A DNA stretch of 64,000 bases from Lentisphaeria bacterium (GCA_017504435.1 JAFVRD010000040.1:62001-126000), one strand, 5' to 3'. Shown: positions 26,641-36,383, counted from the first letter of the stretch. Notes: generated from the sequence alone by a model not told the origin. Program-made: numbers and translations.

Positions 26641-28446
26641 ATGTTCATTCACAGCCGGATGCGAAATATATTCTCTTCATCCCGCGATTCGATCGGGATT
26701 ATAAAAGACAGTTTCACTCTTCTCAAGGGCATGCTGTCCTATGGTTCCAATCCAGAAAAACATCTGCAGCGCAGAGCATTCCAATCTTTGGTATACCCGA
26801 TGTTACAGGAAGATGGTAATTTCTCAGAACATAAAAAATCTGTGTATCGCCGTCTGCTGGAAGATCAACTTGAACGTGATGAAGCGGAAAAGCATCTGGC
26901 TGAATTGGACACTCTTTTGCCACTGCCGGAAGCAGAAGCATTGACCATACTCAACGCAGCCGGCAAAAATATAGGAAATCAAAGTATACGTTTTCTGTTG
27001 GCGTTGGCGATTGCGTTGGAGGAGTCCTCGGAACGTATTGAAAAAATCTGTGTACTTGCAGAAGAAACCGGAACTCCGGTTGAAAATCTCAAGGAACACA
27101 TCCAACACCTGAAAGAAGAACACGATCGCCGGAAACGCCTTGTCCGTTCCAGTCGCGGGATCATAGCAGCACTAATAATAATAGTCGTATTCATATTGAC
27201 AGCAAAATTACTGCAATCGGTAATATTCGGCTTGCTGACGGCGTGTATTCTTCTGCCTTTGGAAAAATTCTTTGAGAAACGCATCCGTAACAAACGCGGC
27301 ATTGCATTTGTGATAATTGCACTTACCAAGACCGTATTTTCTCCGTTACAGAAACTTTCGGCATCTATTGTCCGGCGCGACAAGGATAATACCCGCAATA
27401 CAGAGTCGGTTCAAATCATCCAAAACCGTGCAGTCATCAGACAAGCAGTAGCTGTAACTGCTGTAACAACATTTATTTTTATCGCCGTTTTGACGTGGGG
27501 AATATCAGCTTTGACCGGCAAATATATGGCAGATGTCCAGAAAAAAGTTCAATTACTTGAACAAAAGCTGGATCAACCTCCCGCGGATGATACAGCGACC
27601 GTGATCGGCAAAATAAACTATTATCTGGATAAATCCCGTGATCATTTTCAGAAACTTCCCATTGTCCATACTGGCTTGAATTTCATCAGCCGACTGATCA
27701 ATGATCCCGATGTCAGAACTAAATTTTTTGAAACTGTACTGGAACACTCCGGAGGTATATTCAGTTTCACGACCGGCATGGTAGGTAAAGTCATATCATT
27801 GCTGTGCGATTTGTTGCTGACTGTATTTTTCGCATTGCTGTTTCTCATTAAAATGGCTGAATTCTGCAGTGATGACGGCAGTGATAAACGCAAAAGTGAA
27901 TATTTGGTAAGAAGTTTTTTCAACGGCATCTGGCTGCCGGGAACCGATGAAAATGTCTTCAGGGAAACCGTACGCATCATTGAAGGAATATTTTTCAGAT
28001 TACGGGTCTGGCTCAAAGGTTATCTAACGTTGATTTTGGTGGACTCCACGGTATACACTACATGTTTTTTCTTCATCGGTGTACCATTTTTTCTGCCGTT
28101 GGGGATCATCGCCGGATGCGGGATCGCCCTGCCCTATCTGGGACCGGTCATTTCATGCACGCTGACAGTGCTGGTGACACTGGCATCCGGAACTGCATCC
28201 GGAAATATGTTATTTGCGATCGTGATCTGCTATTTGATATACAACGGTGTCATTGAGCAATTCATTCTCTATCCGGCAGTAATCGGAGAATCGCTCGGTT
28301 TGAGTACCTTGGAAACGATCATTGTAGTTTTACTCGGAGCAATTTTTGCCGGAATTCCGGGTATGATTCTGGCATTGCCGGCTACCTCGGTTGCAAAATA
28401 CATCATCCCGCAGATATACCGGGGTTTTATTCCTCAAAAAAATTGA
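26641..28446 (+). CDS. TerB-like domain fused to an AI-2E family transporter
   Basis: A 601-residue membrane protein. Residues from about 170 onward carry the AI-2E/PerM-type architecture: paired helices, a loop domain, then a multi-pass C-terminal part with PYLGPVISCT and FAGIPGMILALP. Residues 1-165 are soluble and helical, with MLQEDGNFSEHKKSVYRR and ERDEAEKHLAEL, which resembles a TerB-like tellurite-resistance fold. The fusion is unusual. ATG 26641 follows purM by 3 bp with GGAG upstream. Substrate is unknown; AI-2 export is only one of several reported roles for the family. Confidence 0.78.
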   Translation: MFIHSRMRNIFSSSRDSIGIIKDSFTLLKGMLSYGSNPEKHLQRRAFQSLVYPMLQEDGNFSEHKKSVYRRLLEDQLERDEAEKHLAELDTLLPLPEAEALTILNAAGKNIGNQSIRFLLALAIALEESSERIEKICVLAEETGTPVENLKEHIQHLKEEHDRRKRLVRSSRGIIAALIIIVVFILTAKLLQSVIFGLLTACILLPLEKFFEKRIRNKRGIAFVIIALTKTVFSPLQKLSASIVRRDKDNTRNTESVQIIQNRAVIRQAVAVTAVTTFIFIAVLTWGISALTGKYMADVQKKVQLLEQKLDQPPADDTATVIGKINYYLDKSRDHFQKLPIVHTGLNFISRLINDPDVRTKFFETVLEHSGGIFSFTTGMVGKVISLLCDLLLTVFFALLFLIKMAEFCSDDGSDKRKSEYLVRSFFNGIWLPGTDENVFRETVRIIEGIFFRLRVWLKGYLTLILVDSTVYTTCFFFIGVPFFLPLGIIAGCGIALPYLGPVISCTLTVLVTLASGTASGNMLFAIVICYLIYNGVIEQFILYPAVIGESLGLSTLETIIVVLLGAIFAGIPGMILALPATSVAKYIIPQIYRGFIPQKN

Positions 28447-28455
28447 TCTGACAAT

Positions 28456-30318
28456 ATGAATGTAAAAAAAGTTATCTTTATTTTACTTTCGGCTGCAATA
28501 TTGCTGATTACCGGATGCAATTCCCACGTGGAACTGTTTCACGTAGGTCATGCAGGCAGAAAAGACTACAATGACCGTTTAGTTTCACTAAACGGTATAT
28601 CTTCCAATACGACCAATCTGCTTGGCAACTATCTATTGTCAGATCTGTTAAAAAAAAATCCGGAACAATTCATTCCAACATTGGAAAGACTGTTGGATGG
28701 TGATCGCAAGCAGGAAGTCAGAATCGCATTGGCTGAAACAGCCCTGTTGATCGCAGAAAAAAAAATTGATGTGCCGGATTGTGCAGTCGGTTATTATTTG
28801 ACGGTATTGATTCATACTCAAAATTATCTTACTGATATGATCAATACTCAGGGGTCAGATTTTTTCAATCCAGATATTCAAGTTGCGATACGGGCATACA
28901 ACATTGCATTGGCGGAATTATTCACTTATTTGCAGGAACGGGAGTTACACACATCAAATTCATTTGAATTAACTGCTGCCGGGGGACAACTCGTTCGTTT
29001 TGCTGCCCCTCAATATAAACTTCCGGTAAAAAAAGAACATATAAGAACATTTCATCTGTGTGCAGATTACCGCACCGGAAATCTGACTCACAACAACCGC
29101 CGCTTCGGACTTGGCGTACAATTGATATGTGAATTGGGTGACAATGCCATGCCGGAAACGGTTTTTGCAGAAGAACAGGTGATCCCGGGAACATTGATCA
29201 TAGATACCCGTAAAGAATCCGGCACCAAGAAACAATATACCGCATCGTTATTGTTTCTTGATTCGCGCTCAACTGATACAATTCCGGTAAAAAATTTCAT
29301 GCTGCCGCTGGCATTGGATTTCTCGACTCCTTTGGCGTATATGGTACGCAAACCGCCGGCAGTAAATTTCCTCAAACGAGCGTTTCTGATCGACACTGCA
29401 GTTGCCAATGAGGGTCTTTATCACCTGGAACCTCACCATGATGATCGCATTCCGGTGGTATTAGTACACGGTCTGATGTCGGATATACGCACCTGGATGC
29501 AAATGCTCAACACCCTGCTCAGTGACCCTGTATTGCGCAAACATTATCGCTTTATGGGGTACACTTACTCCAGCGGCAATCCGATTGTTTATTCAGCATC
29601 CAACCTCCGCAAGGCATTGGATAAAGAGCGTGAAAAATTGCAGCGGGACGGCAGAAACATAAAAAACTTTGACCGAATGGTCGTCATCGGGCACTCTATG
29701 GGAGGTTTGCTTACCAGAATGTTGATTTCATCATCTGATGAAAAATTACTGAATGATTATCTGGGCAGAGATTTTTATAAAAATTTAAGACCTGACCATC
29801 AGACTCTGGTAAGAGAATTATTGTTTTTTAAACCGCATATCTCTATTCAACGGGTAGTATTCATTGCAGTTCCGCACCGGGGAGCTGCTTTGGCGGATTC
29901 ATGGTTGGGACACGCTGCGGCTTCCATGGTCAAATTGCCCAAAGCGATCATTGATTTCAACAAAGATCTGCTTGATTCATTGGTAAACTCAAATAATAAC
30001 CGTTTTTTGAAAAAAACAGGTATTTTGACCGGCATTGACAATCTTTCTCCGGAAAATTCAGCATTGAATCTGATGCGGCAGATGCCGATGGCAGATATTC
30101 CGCTCCACTCGATCATCGGCAACAAATCAAAAGGAAATATTCCCGGCGGCAGTGATGGAGTAGTTCCATATCACAGCAGTCACTTAAATGGAGTCAGAAG
30201 CGAAAAAGTCGTATATTCCGGACACAGTGTACAACAAAACCCGCTGGCGATCCAAGAAATCAGAAGGATTTTACGGGAACATTTGAAATCATATTCAGAT
30301 ATAAAATTGGAGCAATAG
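28456..30318 (+). CDS. Lipoprotein esterase/lipase (alpha/beta hydrolase)
   Basis: A 620-residue lipoprotein. The signal peptide ends in the lipobox LITGC (Cys21), so the mature protein is lipid-anchored. The C-terminal half is an alpha/beta hydrolase: VVLVHGLMSDIRTW forms the oxyanion region, GHSMGG (about residue 411) carries the nucleophile, GSDGVVPY a candidate acid and YSGHS a candidate base. The N-terminal half (about 30-320) is an unrecognised HEAT-like then beta region. The layout fits PGAP1/DUF676-like esterases. Its stop touches the DUF4105 gene start region, implying co-transcription. Confidence 0.83.
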   Translation: MNVKKVIFILLSAAILLITGCNSHVELFHVGHAGRKDYNDRLVSLNGISSNTTNLLGNYLLSDLLKKNPEQFIPTLERLLDGDRKQEVRIALAETALLIAEKKIDVPDCAVGYYLTVLIHTQNYLTDMINTQGSDFFNPDIQVAIRAYNIALAELFTYLQERELHTSNSFELTAAGGQLVRFAAPQYKLPVKKEHIRTFHLCADYRTGNLTHNNRRFGLGVQLICELGDNAMPETVFAEEQVIPGTLIIDTRKESGTKKQYTASLLFLDSRSTDTIPVKNFMLPLALDFSTPLAYMVRKPPAVNFLKRAFLIDTAVANEGLYHLEPHHDDRIPVVLVHGLMSDIRTWMQMLNTLLSDPVLRKHYRFMGYTYSSGNPIVYSASNLRKALDKEREKLQRDGRNIKNFDRMVVIGHSMGGLLTRMLISSSDEKLLNDYLGRDFYKNLRPDHQTLVRELLFFKPHISIQRVVFIAVPHRGAALADSWLGHAAASMVKLPKAIIDFNKDLLDSLVNSNNNRFLKKTGILTGIDNLSPENSALNLMRQMPMADIPLHSIIGNKSKGNIPGGSDGVVPYHSSHLNGVRSEKVVYSGHSVQQNPLAIQEIRRILREHLKSYSDIKLEQ

Positions 30319-30320
30319 TG

Positions 30321-31265
30321 ATGTTTATTTTGCGTGCTACTGGATATATTTTGCTGCTTTTGATCACTATATTATGCGGAATCACATTGACTGTCATGAT
30401 GAACTGGTCTCCGGCTGCGGGCGTTTTTATCTGTTCTTGTTTATTGCTTATTTGGCTGGGCAGTCTGAATAAAAAAACGGATTGGCTGTACCATCTTCTG
30501 ATATTCGATCTGGCGATTGCGGCATTTTTCTTTTTACTTACACCGGAAACTCAATTCAAAGATGTGCAATGGGAAAAATCGTGTGCGGTGATTCCGCAAA
30601 CGGAAACGGCAAACGATGGAAAAATCACCATCATGGGTATCCGCAATTTCAAATACCGTACCGAAAATGATTTTGATATCAATTATAAAAATGAAACTTT
30701 TGATCCTGACAAAGCAGAATCTCTGGACTTCGCAATTTCCCATTGGGATGGGATTGATAACATTGCGCATACGATGCTGTGTTTCAATTTTTCAGACGGC
30801 AAATCTGTTGTGCTTTCAGTAGAAATGCGTTGCCCGGAAGGAACCAGTCGGGATTATTACACCACATTATTCAAACAGCATGAGTTGATATACATCTGGG
30901 CATCTCCGGAAGATATTTTGGATTTACGCAGCACCTACCGCAGCGAAGCGTTATATATTTACCGGACAACCGCAACTCCTGCCGAAGTAAAAAAACTGTT
31001 CACGATTTTAACGGAACGCACCGGAAATTTATACCGCAAACCGGAATTTTACCGTACTGTGTCCGGCAATTGCACAACTGAACTGCTGCCGTATTTACGG
31101 CATATGCGTCCCAGTCTCTCCTGGGATTTCCGGGCGTTGCTGAACGGAACGATTGACCGCATGTTTTATGAACAGGATTTTCTGATGTATAAACCGGGCG
31201 AAAGTTTTGAATTTCTCAAAGCTCGCAGCCTGATCTATCCGAAAAAAAAGAAAAATCAATTGTAA
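30321..31265 (+). CDS. Membrane-anchored DUF4105 (Lnb N-terminal-like) protein
   Basis: A 314-residue protein with two N-terminal membrane helices (residues 1-60 and about 60-75). The extracytoplasmic domain has WDGIDNIAHTMLCF, SVEMRCPEG, ELIYIWASPEDILDLR and a late SGNCTTELLPYL block. That order matches DUF4105 (PF13387), where the NCTT cysteine is the conserved candidate nucleophile. ATG 30321 has GGAG 8 bp upstream; GTG 30318 overlaps the lipase stop and is less likely. Pairing with a lipoprotein esterase suggests work on lipids or lipoproteins (inference). Confidence 0.75.
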   Translation: MFILRATGYILLLLITILCGITLTVMMNWSPAAGVFICSCLLLIWLGSLNKKTDWLYHLLIFDLAIAAFFFLLTPETQFKDVQWEKSCAVIPQTETANDGKITIMGIRNFKYRTENDFDINYKNETFDPDKAESLDFAISHWDGIDNIAHTMLCFNFSDGKSVVLSVEMRCPEGTSRDYYTTLFKQHELIYIWASPEDILDLRSTYRSEALYIYRTTATPAEVKKLFTILTERTGNLYRKPEFYRTVSGNCTTELLPYLRHMRPSLSWDFRALLNGTIDRMFYEQDFLMYKPGESFEFLKARSLIYPKKKKNQL

Positions 31266-31288
31266 AACGACATCTCACAGACTATATT
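31260..31288 (+). promoter_or_regulatory. Promoter for pssA and downstream genes
   Basis: TTGTAA (31260-31265) over the end of the DUF4105 gene, 17 bp, TATATT (31283-31288). The pssA ATG is 23 bp beyond. Confidence 0.6.
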
Positions 31289-31310
31289 AGTCTTTTGACA
31301 ACCAACCAAT

Positions 31311-32162
31311 ATGGGTATTGATATGAAAAAAAGTTCACAAATTTTGAAATCGCAGGCTAAAATCCTGAAATATATCCCGAATTTTCTGACCATCTGCAAT
31401 TCTTTATGCGGATTTGCAGCGATCCTACTGTTGATGACAGCATATAAATCGACCTCAGACACAGTACTGGAAATTTGCATGATAAGTTCTATTATGATTT
31501 TTTCAGCAATGATTTTTGATGTTTTTGACGGCTTGGCGGCTCGTCTGCTCAATGCCGCAAGTTTACATGGAATTCAAATGGACTCTCTGTCCGACATGGT
31601 AACTTTCGGCGTCACACCTGCTGTAATGACCGCAATAATCTGTCAATGTTTTTTCCAATGGCAGCAAGCTGTAATGTGGCAGATGATTTACGTTTATCTA
31701 TTGTGCTCAGTTTATATTGGCGGAGCAGCACTGCGTTTGGCAACCTACAATGTCCATGCCACACTGAAAAGCGAATCCAAAGAAAAAAATTCCGACCGTT
31801 TCTCCGGTCTCCCCTCCCCCGGAGCTGCAGCCGCACTCTGTGTTGCAATATTTTTTCTTTATGACAACAAAGGAGATCTTACCGCCGCCAGAATAACTCT
31901 TGCCGCATGGCTGCTGCCGGTATATGCGGCAACACTAGGTTTACTTATGACCAGTACAATTCCTTATATTCATGCCGGCAAATGGTTCATGTCCATCCGC
32001 CGCAACCGGAAAAAGCTGCCTTTGGTGGTTTTAATGTTGGCTATTATCGCGTGTTTTCATTGGGACGGATTGGCATTTCTGACATTGGCATACATCTTTT
32101 CAGGTCCGGTCATGCTGATTTTTGAAAAAATCCTCCTCAAGAAAACCTCGGGAGAAGCGTAA
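31311..32162 (+). CDS. pssA: CDP-alcohol phosphatidyltransferase, PssA-like phosphatidylserine synthase
   Basis: Inner-membrane phospholipid head-group transferase, 283 residues. The full CDP-alcohol signature D-x2-D-G-x2-A-R-x8-G-x3-D-x3-D is present with every acidic residue, from D70 to D95. About seven to eight membrane helices follow. NFLTICNSLCGF and DMVTFG favour phosphatidylserine synthase over PgsA, but the subfamily call is moderate. ATG 31311 and ATG 31323 are both possible; neither has a clear Shine-Dalgarno. The stop overlaps the epimerase ATG by 1 bp. Confidence 0.87.
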   Translation: MGIDMKKSSQILKSQAKILKYIPNFLTICNSLCGFAAILLLMTAYKSTSDTVLEICMISSIMIFSAMIFDVFDGLAARLLNAASLHGIQMDSLSDMVTFGVTPAVMTAIICQCFFQWQQAVMWQMIYVYLLCSVYIGGAALRLATYNVHATLKSESKEKNSDRFSGLPSPGAAAALCVAIFFLYDNKGDLTAARITLAAWLLPVYAATLGLLMTSTIPYIHAGKWFMSIRRNRKKLPLVVLMLAIIACFHWDGLAFLTLAYIFSGPVMLIFEKILLKKTSGEA

Positions 32163-33118
32163 TGAAAGTTCTGATTACCGGAGGAGCCGGATTCATCGGC
32201 AGTCATTTGAGTGCCGCATTGCTGAAACGTGGCGATGAAGTCATCATTGCGGATAATTTCTCAACAGGTTCGCGAGATAATATTATACCTCAAAATGGTC
32301 ATTTTCCTTCTGTTGTGGAAACCGATATTGCCACCGATTCCGCCACGATAAGAGAGTTGATACAACAGGTTGACACAGTCTTTCATCTTGCTGCAGCCGT
32401 CGGAGTGGAATTGGTGGTAAACGATCCCGTCCGGACAATCCAAACTAATATAGATGGATCTGCCAATGTCATCAAAGCGGCATCAGAATTCAACAAACGT
32501 TTGTTCATTGCGTCCACCAGCGAAGTTTACGGCAAATCCGAACATGAAAAGTTTGCAGAAACCGATGATTTATTGATCGGTTCTCCGGAACACTCCCGTT
32601 GGAGTTACGCATGCAGCAAACTGCTGGATGAATTCTACCTGATGGCATACCATCAGGCTGCCGGATTACGTGGTACGATCGTCCGCTTTTTCAATACCGT
32701 TGGTCCCCGGCAAACCGGCAAGTACGGCATGGTGGTACCACGATTTGTCAGCAGAGCTTTACACGGAGAGCCCTTGCTGCTGTACGGCGATGGCGGTCAA
32801 TCACGCTGCTTCTGTCACGTTGCCGATGTGGTCAGGGCGTTACTGATGCTGTTGGCAAATGACAACAGTATCGGCAATATATACAATATCGGCAGTAACC
32901 GTCTGGTCACGATAAAGGAGTTGGCTGAATTGATTATTTCCCGAACCGGCAGTTCATCAAAAACAGAATATGTCCCCTACGAAACCGCCTATGCAAAAGG
33001 TTTTGAAGATATGCGCCGCAGAATGCCGGATACTGAAAAAATCCGCACTCTGACCGGATGGCAGCCGGAATATACATTGGAAAACATTATTGATGATGTC
33101 GCAGCCAGTATGCGCTGA
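32162..33118 (+). CDS. NAD-dependent sugar-nucleotide epimerase/dehydratase (extended SDR)
   Basis: A 318-residue extended short-chain dehydrogenase. The NAD loop GGAGFIGSH is at residues 7-15, the catalytic serine/threonine block reads STSEVYGKS and the catalytic pair is Y-A-C-S-K. FNTVGPRQTGKYGMVVPRF is shared with UDP-glucuronate decarboxylase-like and UDP-glucose 4-epimerase-like groups. Product sugar cannot be fixed by eye. It is coupled to pssA (TAATG), so a lipid-linked or surface glycan role is plausible. Confidence 0.88.
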   Translation: MKVLITGGAGFIGSHLSAALLKRGDEVIIADNFSTGSRDNIIPQNGHFPSVVETDIATDSATIRELIQQVDTVFHLAAAVGVELVVNDPVRTIQTNIDGSANVIKAASEFNKRLFIASTSEVYGKSEHEKFAETDDLLIGSPEHSRWSYACSKLLDEFYLMAYHQAAGLRGTIVRFFNTVGPRQTGKYGMVVPRFVSRALHGEPLLLYGDGGQSRCFCHVADVVRALLMLLANDNSIGNIYNIGSNRLVTIKELAELIISRTGSSSKTEYVPYETAYAKGFEDMRRRMPDTEKIRTLTGWQPEYTLENIIDDVAASMR

Positions 33119-33159
33119 TCCATTCTGGCAATAAATTTCACGAAACAGGTATTTTGGAT

Positions 33160-34314
33160 ATGCAAGATTTTTTCACTCCGAATGGTTTTACTTTGGCTGA
33201 AAGAACAGATGCTCATTCAGCTGCCCCCGGACAGATATTTTTTCTCACCGAAAAATTTTTGAAACAATATTACCCCCTCAGTAAATTACCGCCCGAAAAA
33301 TATGATGAGGTCGCAAACTTTGCAACTAAACTGCAAAACGACTCTGAAGCGCGGACTTTGATGTGGCATTTATATACTGCATATTGCCTTAAAAATCAAT
33401 ATGCTTTCCCGGAAATTCTCGAACCTTTCGGCATTGAAGAATCCGGCAAAGTGTATTTGCTGTTGCTCTTTGCCTTGATTCCGTTTTATGAAGAACGTGC
33501 CGTCCGGGAAGGATTTCCCATCCGCTATGCACGTGATGCTGCTGACAGGATCGGTTCAACGACGGTATTTTATGCCCAGAAATATAATGGCAGACTGGGA
33601 ATACTTGCCAAATCCCTGCCGTTTTTGCTGAATTTCAAAAACCGCCCCTGCTTCAGGATCGGCAGATTTGATTTTGAAATGAATCCTTTTTGCGACGCCC
33701 TGCCGGAAATATATGCTTGCGGCGATAAAATTACCGCACTGTGTCTGGATGGATGGATGTTTGATACCAGAGGTGAGCGGACCGTCGATGAATCTCAGGC
33801 AATACAAAAAACCCGCCTTATCCGCAATAACGGCAGTATAACAGGTACTCCGATCGACATGAACAATGGCTATGCTGAACAAGACGAAGTTACTTTGGAT
33901 TTGAATAAATGGCAGAAAATCGCCGGTGAAGGTGATTGGACAATTCATTATCACATTCCCGGAGGCGGCGGCATGACTCCGGAAGCATGTTCAGAAGCAT
34001 TTACTCAGGCGGTTGAATTTTTTGCGGCATATTTTCCGGATAAACCGGTAAAAATCATCTGGTCAAATTCATGGTTTTTCAACCCGGTTTATAAAGCGTA
34101 TATGCCCGAATCAAATATTGCCAAACTCAGCCGCTCCGGTTATCTTTTTCCGGTGGCATCTTCCGGAAAAGATGGTTTGTTCTTTGTTTTCGGCAGAGAT
34201 GATGATGACTTTGACACCTATGAATGTAAAACATCTTTGCAGAAAGCATTGATGCGTTGTCAACGTGAACACGGCTTTCTCCGCCGCACCGGATGGTTTA
34301 TGCCTATAAAATAA
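33160..34314 (+). CDS. Putative N-acyltransferase (NAT_N plus GNAT_C-like)
   Basis: A 384-residue cytoplasmic protein. The C-terminal half has WTIHYHIPGGGGMTPEA, an EFFAAYFP-x-K-P segment, then WSNSWFFNPVY and ESNIAKLSRSGYLFPV. This matches the GNAT-like C-terminal domain (PF18164) that pairs with the NAT_N domain (PF18082) in two-domain acyltransferases. The N-terminal helical half fits NAT_N. ATG 33160 is preferred to TTG 33154. It follows the epimerase by 41 bp. Acyl donor and acceptor are unknown. Confidence 0.68.
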   Translation: MQDFFTPNGFTLAERTDAHSAAPGQIFFLTEKFLKQYYPLSKLPPEKYDEVANFATKLQNDSEARTLMWHLYTAYCLKNQYAFPEILEPFGIEESGKVYLLLLFALIPFYEERAVREGFPIRYARDAADRIGSTTVFYAQKYNGRLGILAKSLPFLLNFKNRPCFRIGRFDFEMNPFCDALPEIYACGDKITALCLDGWMFDTRGERTVDESQAIQKTRLIRNNGSITGTPIDMNNGYAEQDEVTLDLNKWQKIAGEGDWTIHYHIPGGGGMTPEACSEAFTQAVEFFAAYFPDKPVKIIWSNSWFFNPVYKAYMPESNIAKLSRSGYLFPVASSGKDGLFFVFGRDDDDFDTYECKTSLQKALMRCQREHGFLRRTGWFMPIK

Positions 34315-34335
34315 TGATTTTTTCACTTAAACGGC

Positions 34336-34363
34336 TTGACAAAATCATAACATGGTGTATATT
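34336..34363 (+). promoter_or_regulatory. Promoter for rpmE
   Basis: TTGACA (34336-34341), 16 bp, TATATT (34358-34363). The leader to the rpmE ATG would be about 46 bases. Confidence 0.72.
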
Positions 34364-34415
34364 CTTATCTTGACATGTTTTCAATTTAAATTAACCTTAT
34401 AGAAAGAGCTTGAAC

Positions 34416-34619
34416 ATGAAAAAGGAAATTCATCCCGAGTACGGTGATGCCGTCGTTACTTGCGCCTGCGGTGCCACTTGGAACATCAAATCCACCCGCA
34501 AGGAGTACAAAGTCGGTATCTGCGCCAAATGCCATCCTTTCTTTACCGGCAAACAAAAATTTGTTGATACGGCAGGTCGTATTGATAAATTCAACCGCCG
34601 CTACAAAAAAGAAGCGTAA
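34416..34619 (+). CDS. rpmE: Ribosomal protein bL31, zinc-binding form
   Basis: A 67-residue large-subunit protein beginning [11 protein letters not shown]. The paired cysteines TCACG and ICAKCHPF mark the zinc-binding (C+) form, and the tail [12 protein letters not shown] is typical. A TTG at 34410 extends the frame by two codons, but the family starts at this Met. The neighbour prfA is a common partner. A strong hairpin and T run follow it. Confidence 0.97.
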   Translation: MKKEIHPEYGDAVVTCACGATWNIKSTRKEYKVGICAKCHPFFTGKQKFVDTAGRIDKFNRRYKKEA

Positions 34620-34635
34620 TTCCACAGCAATATTC

Positions 34636-34668
34636 GGCTTGCCGGAAATCTACCGGCAAGCCTTTTTT
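34636..34668 (+). terminator. Strong intrinsic terminator between rpmE and prfA
   Basis: Perfect 10-bp stem GGCTTGCCGG (34636-34645) and CCGGCAAGCC (34653-34662), a 7-base loop, then six T (34663-34668). The T run ends 4 bp before the prfA ATG. Confidence 0.92.
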
Positions 34669-34672
34669 GATT

Positions 34673-35761
34673 ATGATCCCTTCTGACATTGAAAAGCATA
34701 TCGCACGTTTGAAAGAGCGCGGGGAAGAATTGGAAACACTTCTCTCTTCAGGAGAAGTGTTTGCCGACATGGCTAATTTTCGCAGATTGAGCCAGGAGCA
34801 CAGCAAATTAACAGCATTGTTTGCAGATTTTGATTCCTGGGTGACAGCGCTTGACTCTCTTGAAGCTGACCATGAGCTTCTCTCTGCTGAAAACGATTCG
34901 GAAATGCGTTCATTATTGGAAGAAGAGATCCATGAACTCACTGAAAAATCATCCGTTCTGGAAAACAAAATCCAAATTTCGCTGCTTCCTCCTGACCCCA
35001 ATGATGCCAAAAATATTATTGTCGGCATAAAACCGGCAGCGGGAGGAGATGAAGCAGCATTATTTGCCGGAGAATTATTCAGAGCTTATATCCATTATGC
35101 CGAATCCCAAAACTGGAAAGTTGAATTACTGGAACAGAGCGATACCGATCTCGGCGGCATTAAAGATGTGTCTTTTTCTCTCTCCGGATGTGATGTTTAC
35201 AGCAAAATGAAGTATGAAAGCGGCGTACACCGGGTACAGCGCGTTCCGGCCACAGAAGCCGGCGGCAGAATACACACTTCCACCGTAACAGTAGCAGTGA
35301 TGCCGGAAGCAGAAGAAGTGGAACTGGATATCAAACCGGAAGATTTGCGTTTTGACGTATTCCGTTCCAGCGGTCCCGGCGGACAATGTGTCAACACCAC
35401 CGACAGTGCAGTACGGGTGACCCATATTCCCAGCGGCTTGTCTGTAGCAAGTCAGCAGGAAAAATCCCAACATCGCAACAAAGAGATCGCCTTACGTATT
35501 CTGTATGCCAGACTGCTGGAACACAAACAACAACAGGAAGCCGAAAAACAAGCCGCAGACAAACGCTCTCAAGTCGGCACCGGTGACCGCAGTGAACGCA
35601 TAAGAACCTATAATTTTCCTCAAAACCGGGTAACAGATCACCGTTTCAACATCTCGTCATTTGACCTGCCCAAAATGATGCAGGGTGCTTTTGACCTGAT
35701 AATCGATCAAATTTTGAAGATAAATTGTGAACGCCGTCTCGAAGAACTGAGAAACGACTGA
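34673..35761 (+). CDS. prfA: Peptide chain release factor 1
   Basis: Terminates translation at UAA and UAG. The 362-residue product has the RF1 recognition tripeptide PAT (192-194; RF2 would have SPF) and the peptidyl-hydrolysis GGQ at 236-238 in [10 protein letters not shown]. Length is normal. ATG 34673 gives the canonical N-terminus, but no Shine-Dalgarno is visible; the 20 bases before it are the arm and T run of the rpmE terminator. Expression by read-through or an unseen promoter inside rpmE would be needed. Confidence 0.96.
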   Translation: MIPSDIEKHIARLKERGEELETLLSSGEVFADMANFRRLSQEHSKLTALFADFDSWVTALDSLEADHELLSAENDSEMRSLLEEEIHELTEKSSVLENKIQISLLPPDPNDAKNIIVGIKPAAGGDEAALFAGELFRAYIHYAESQNWKVELLEQSDTDLGGIKDVSFSLSGCDVYSKMKYESGVHRVQRVPATEAGGRIHTSTVTVAVMPEAEEVELDIKPEDLRFDVFRSSGPGGQCVNTTDSAVRVTHIPSGLSVASQQEKSQHRNKEIALRILYARLLEHKQQQEAEKQAADKRSQVGTGDRSERIRTYNFPQNRVTDHRFNISSFDLPKMMQGAFDLIIDQILKINCERRLEELRND

Positions 35762-35768
35762 TTTTTTC

Positions 35769-35796
35769 TTGAAATATACATCAAACGGTGTTATCT
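35769..35796 (+). promoter_or_regulatory. Promoter for the ACT-domain gene
   Basis: TTGAAA (35769-35774), 16 bp, TTATCT (35791-35796), 37 bp before ATG 35834. Moderate match. Confidence 0.5.
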
Positions 35797-35833
35797 TAAG
35801 AACGCAACCTTATTAAACTACGGGAGAATACAT

Positions 35834-36262
35834 ATGCTTACTCAGTTGTCTCTTTTTCTGGAAAACCGTCCCGGTGCGCTCTCTGAAGCGTGCAAAGTTC
35901 TTAAAGATGCCGGAGTAAATATCCGTGCACTGTCACTGGCAGACACTCAGCAATTCGGAATTCTGCGGTTACTGGTTGATGATCCGGCCAAAGGGAAAGC
36001 AGCGTTAACGGCTGATGATTTCGTAGTAAAAGAAAATAAAGTTCTGGCACTGGGGGTACCTGATTGCGCGGGAGGATTGGCGGAATTGTTTGCAGTGATC
36101 GACCGTCTGGAACTGTCCGTAGAGTACATGTATGCTTTTGCCGCCGGGAATGCCGGACGGGCTGTGATCGTATTCCGTTTCACGGATCAGGAGGCTGCCG
36201 TAAAGAAACTTTCCTCTGAGAATATCGAAGTTATCACCCAGGCTGTGCTTGCCGGCAAATAA
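35834..36262 (+). CDS. Double ACT-domain regulatory protein
   Basis: A 142-residue protein made of two ACT units: the first starts QLSLFLENRPGALSEACKVLKDAGVNIRAL, the second around KVLALGVPDCAGGLAELFAVIDRLEL. No enzyme domain is attached, so it is probably a stand-alone amino-acid sensor. Similar proteins sit near phenylacetate-CoA ligase or amino-acid genes, but none is adjacent here. GGGAG precedes the ATG and a terminator follows. Ligand unknown. Confidence 0.9.
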   Translation: MLTQLSLFLENRPGALSEACKVLKDAGVNIRALSLADTQQFGILRLLVDDPAKGKAALTADDFVVKENKVLALGVPDCAGGLAELFAVIDRLELSVEYMYAFAAGNAGRAVIVFRFTDQEAAVKKLSSENIEVITQAVLAGK

Positions 36263-36328
36263 TCCATAAACCTGAGATGTTAAAACACTCCGCTTACTGA
36301 GTAAAAATAATAAATGGTTTTATGACGG

Positions 36329-36360
36329 ACGCCTGTGTCACAAAAACACAGGTGTTTTTA
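36329..36360 (+). terminator. Intrinsic terminator after the ACT gene
   Basis: Stem ACGCCTGTGT (36329-36338) with ACACAGGTGT (36346-36355), one G-T pair, followed by TTTTTA. It ends 24 bp before the rpsA promoter -35. Confidence 0.82.
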
Positions 36361-36383
36361 TGTATTTTAAGAATAAAAAATCC

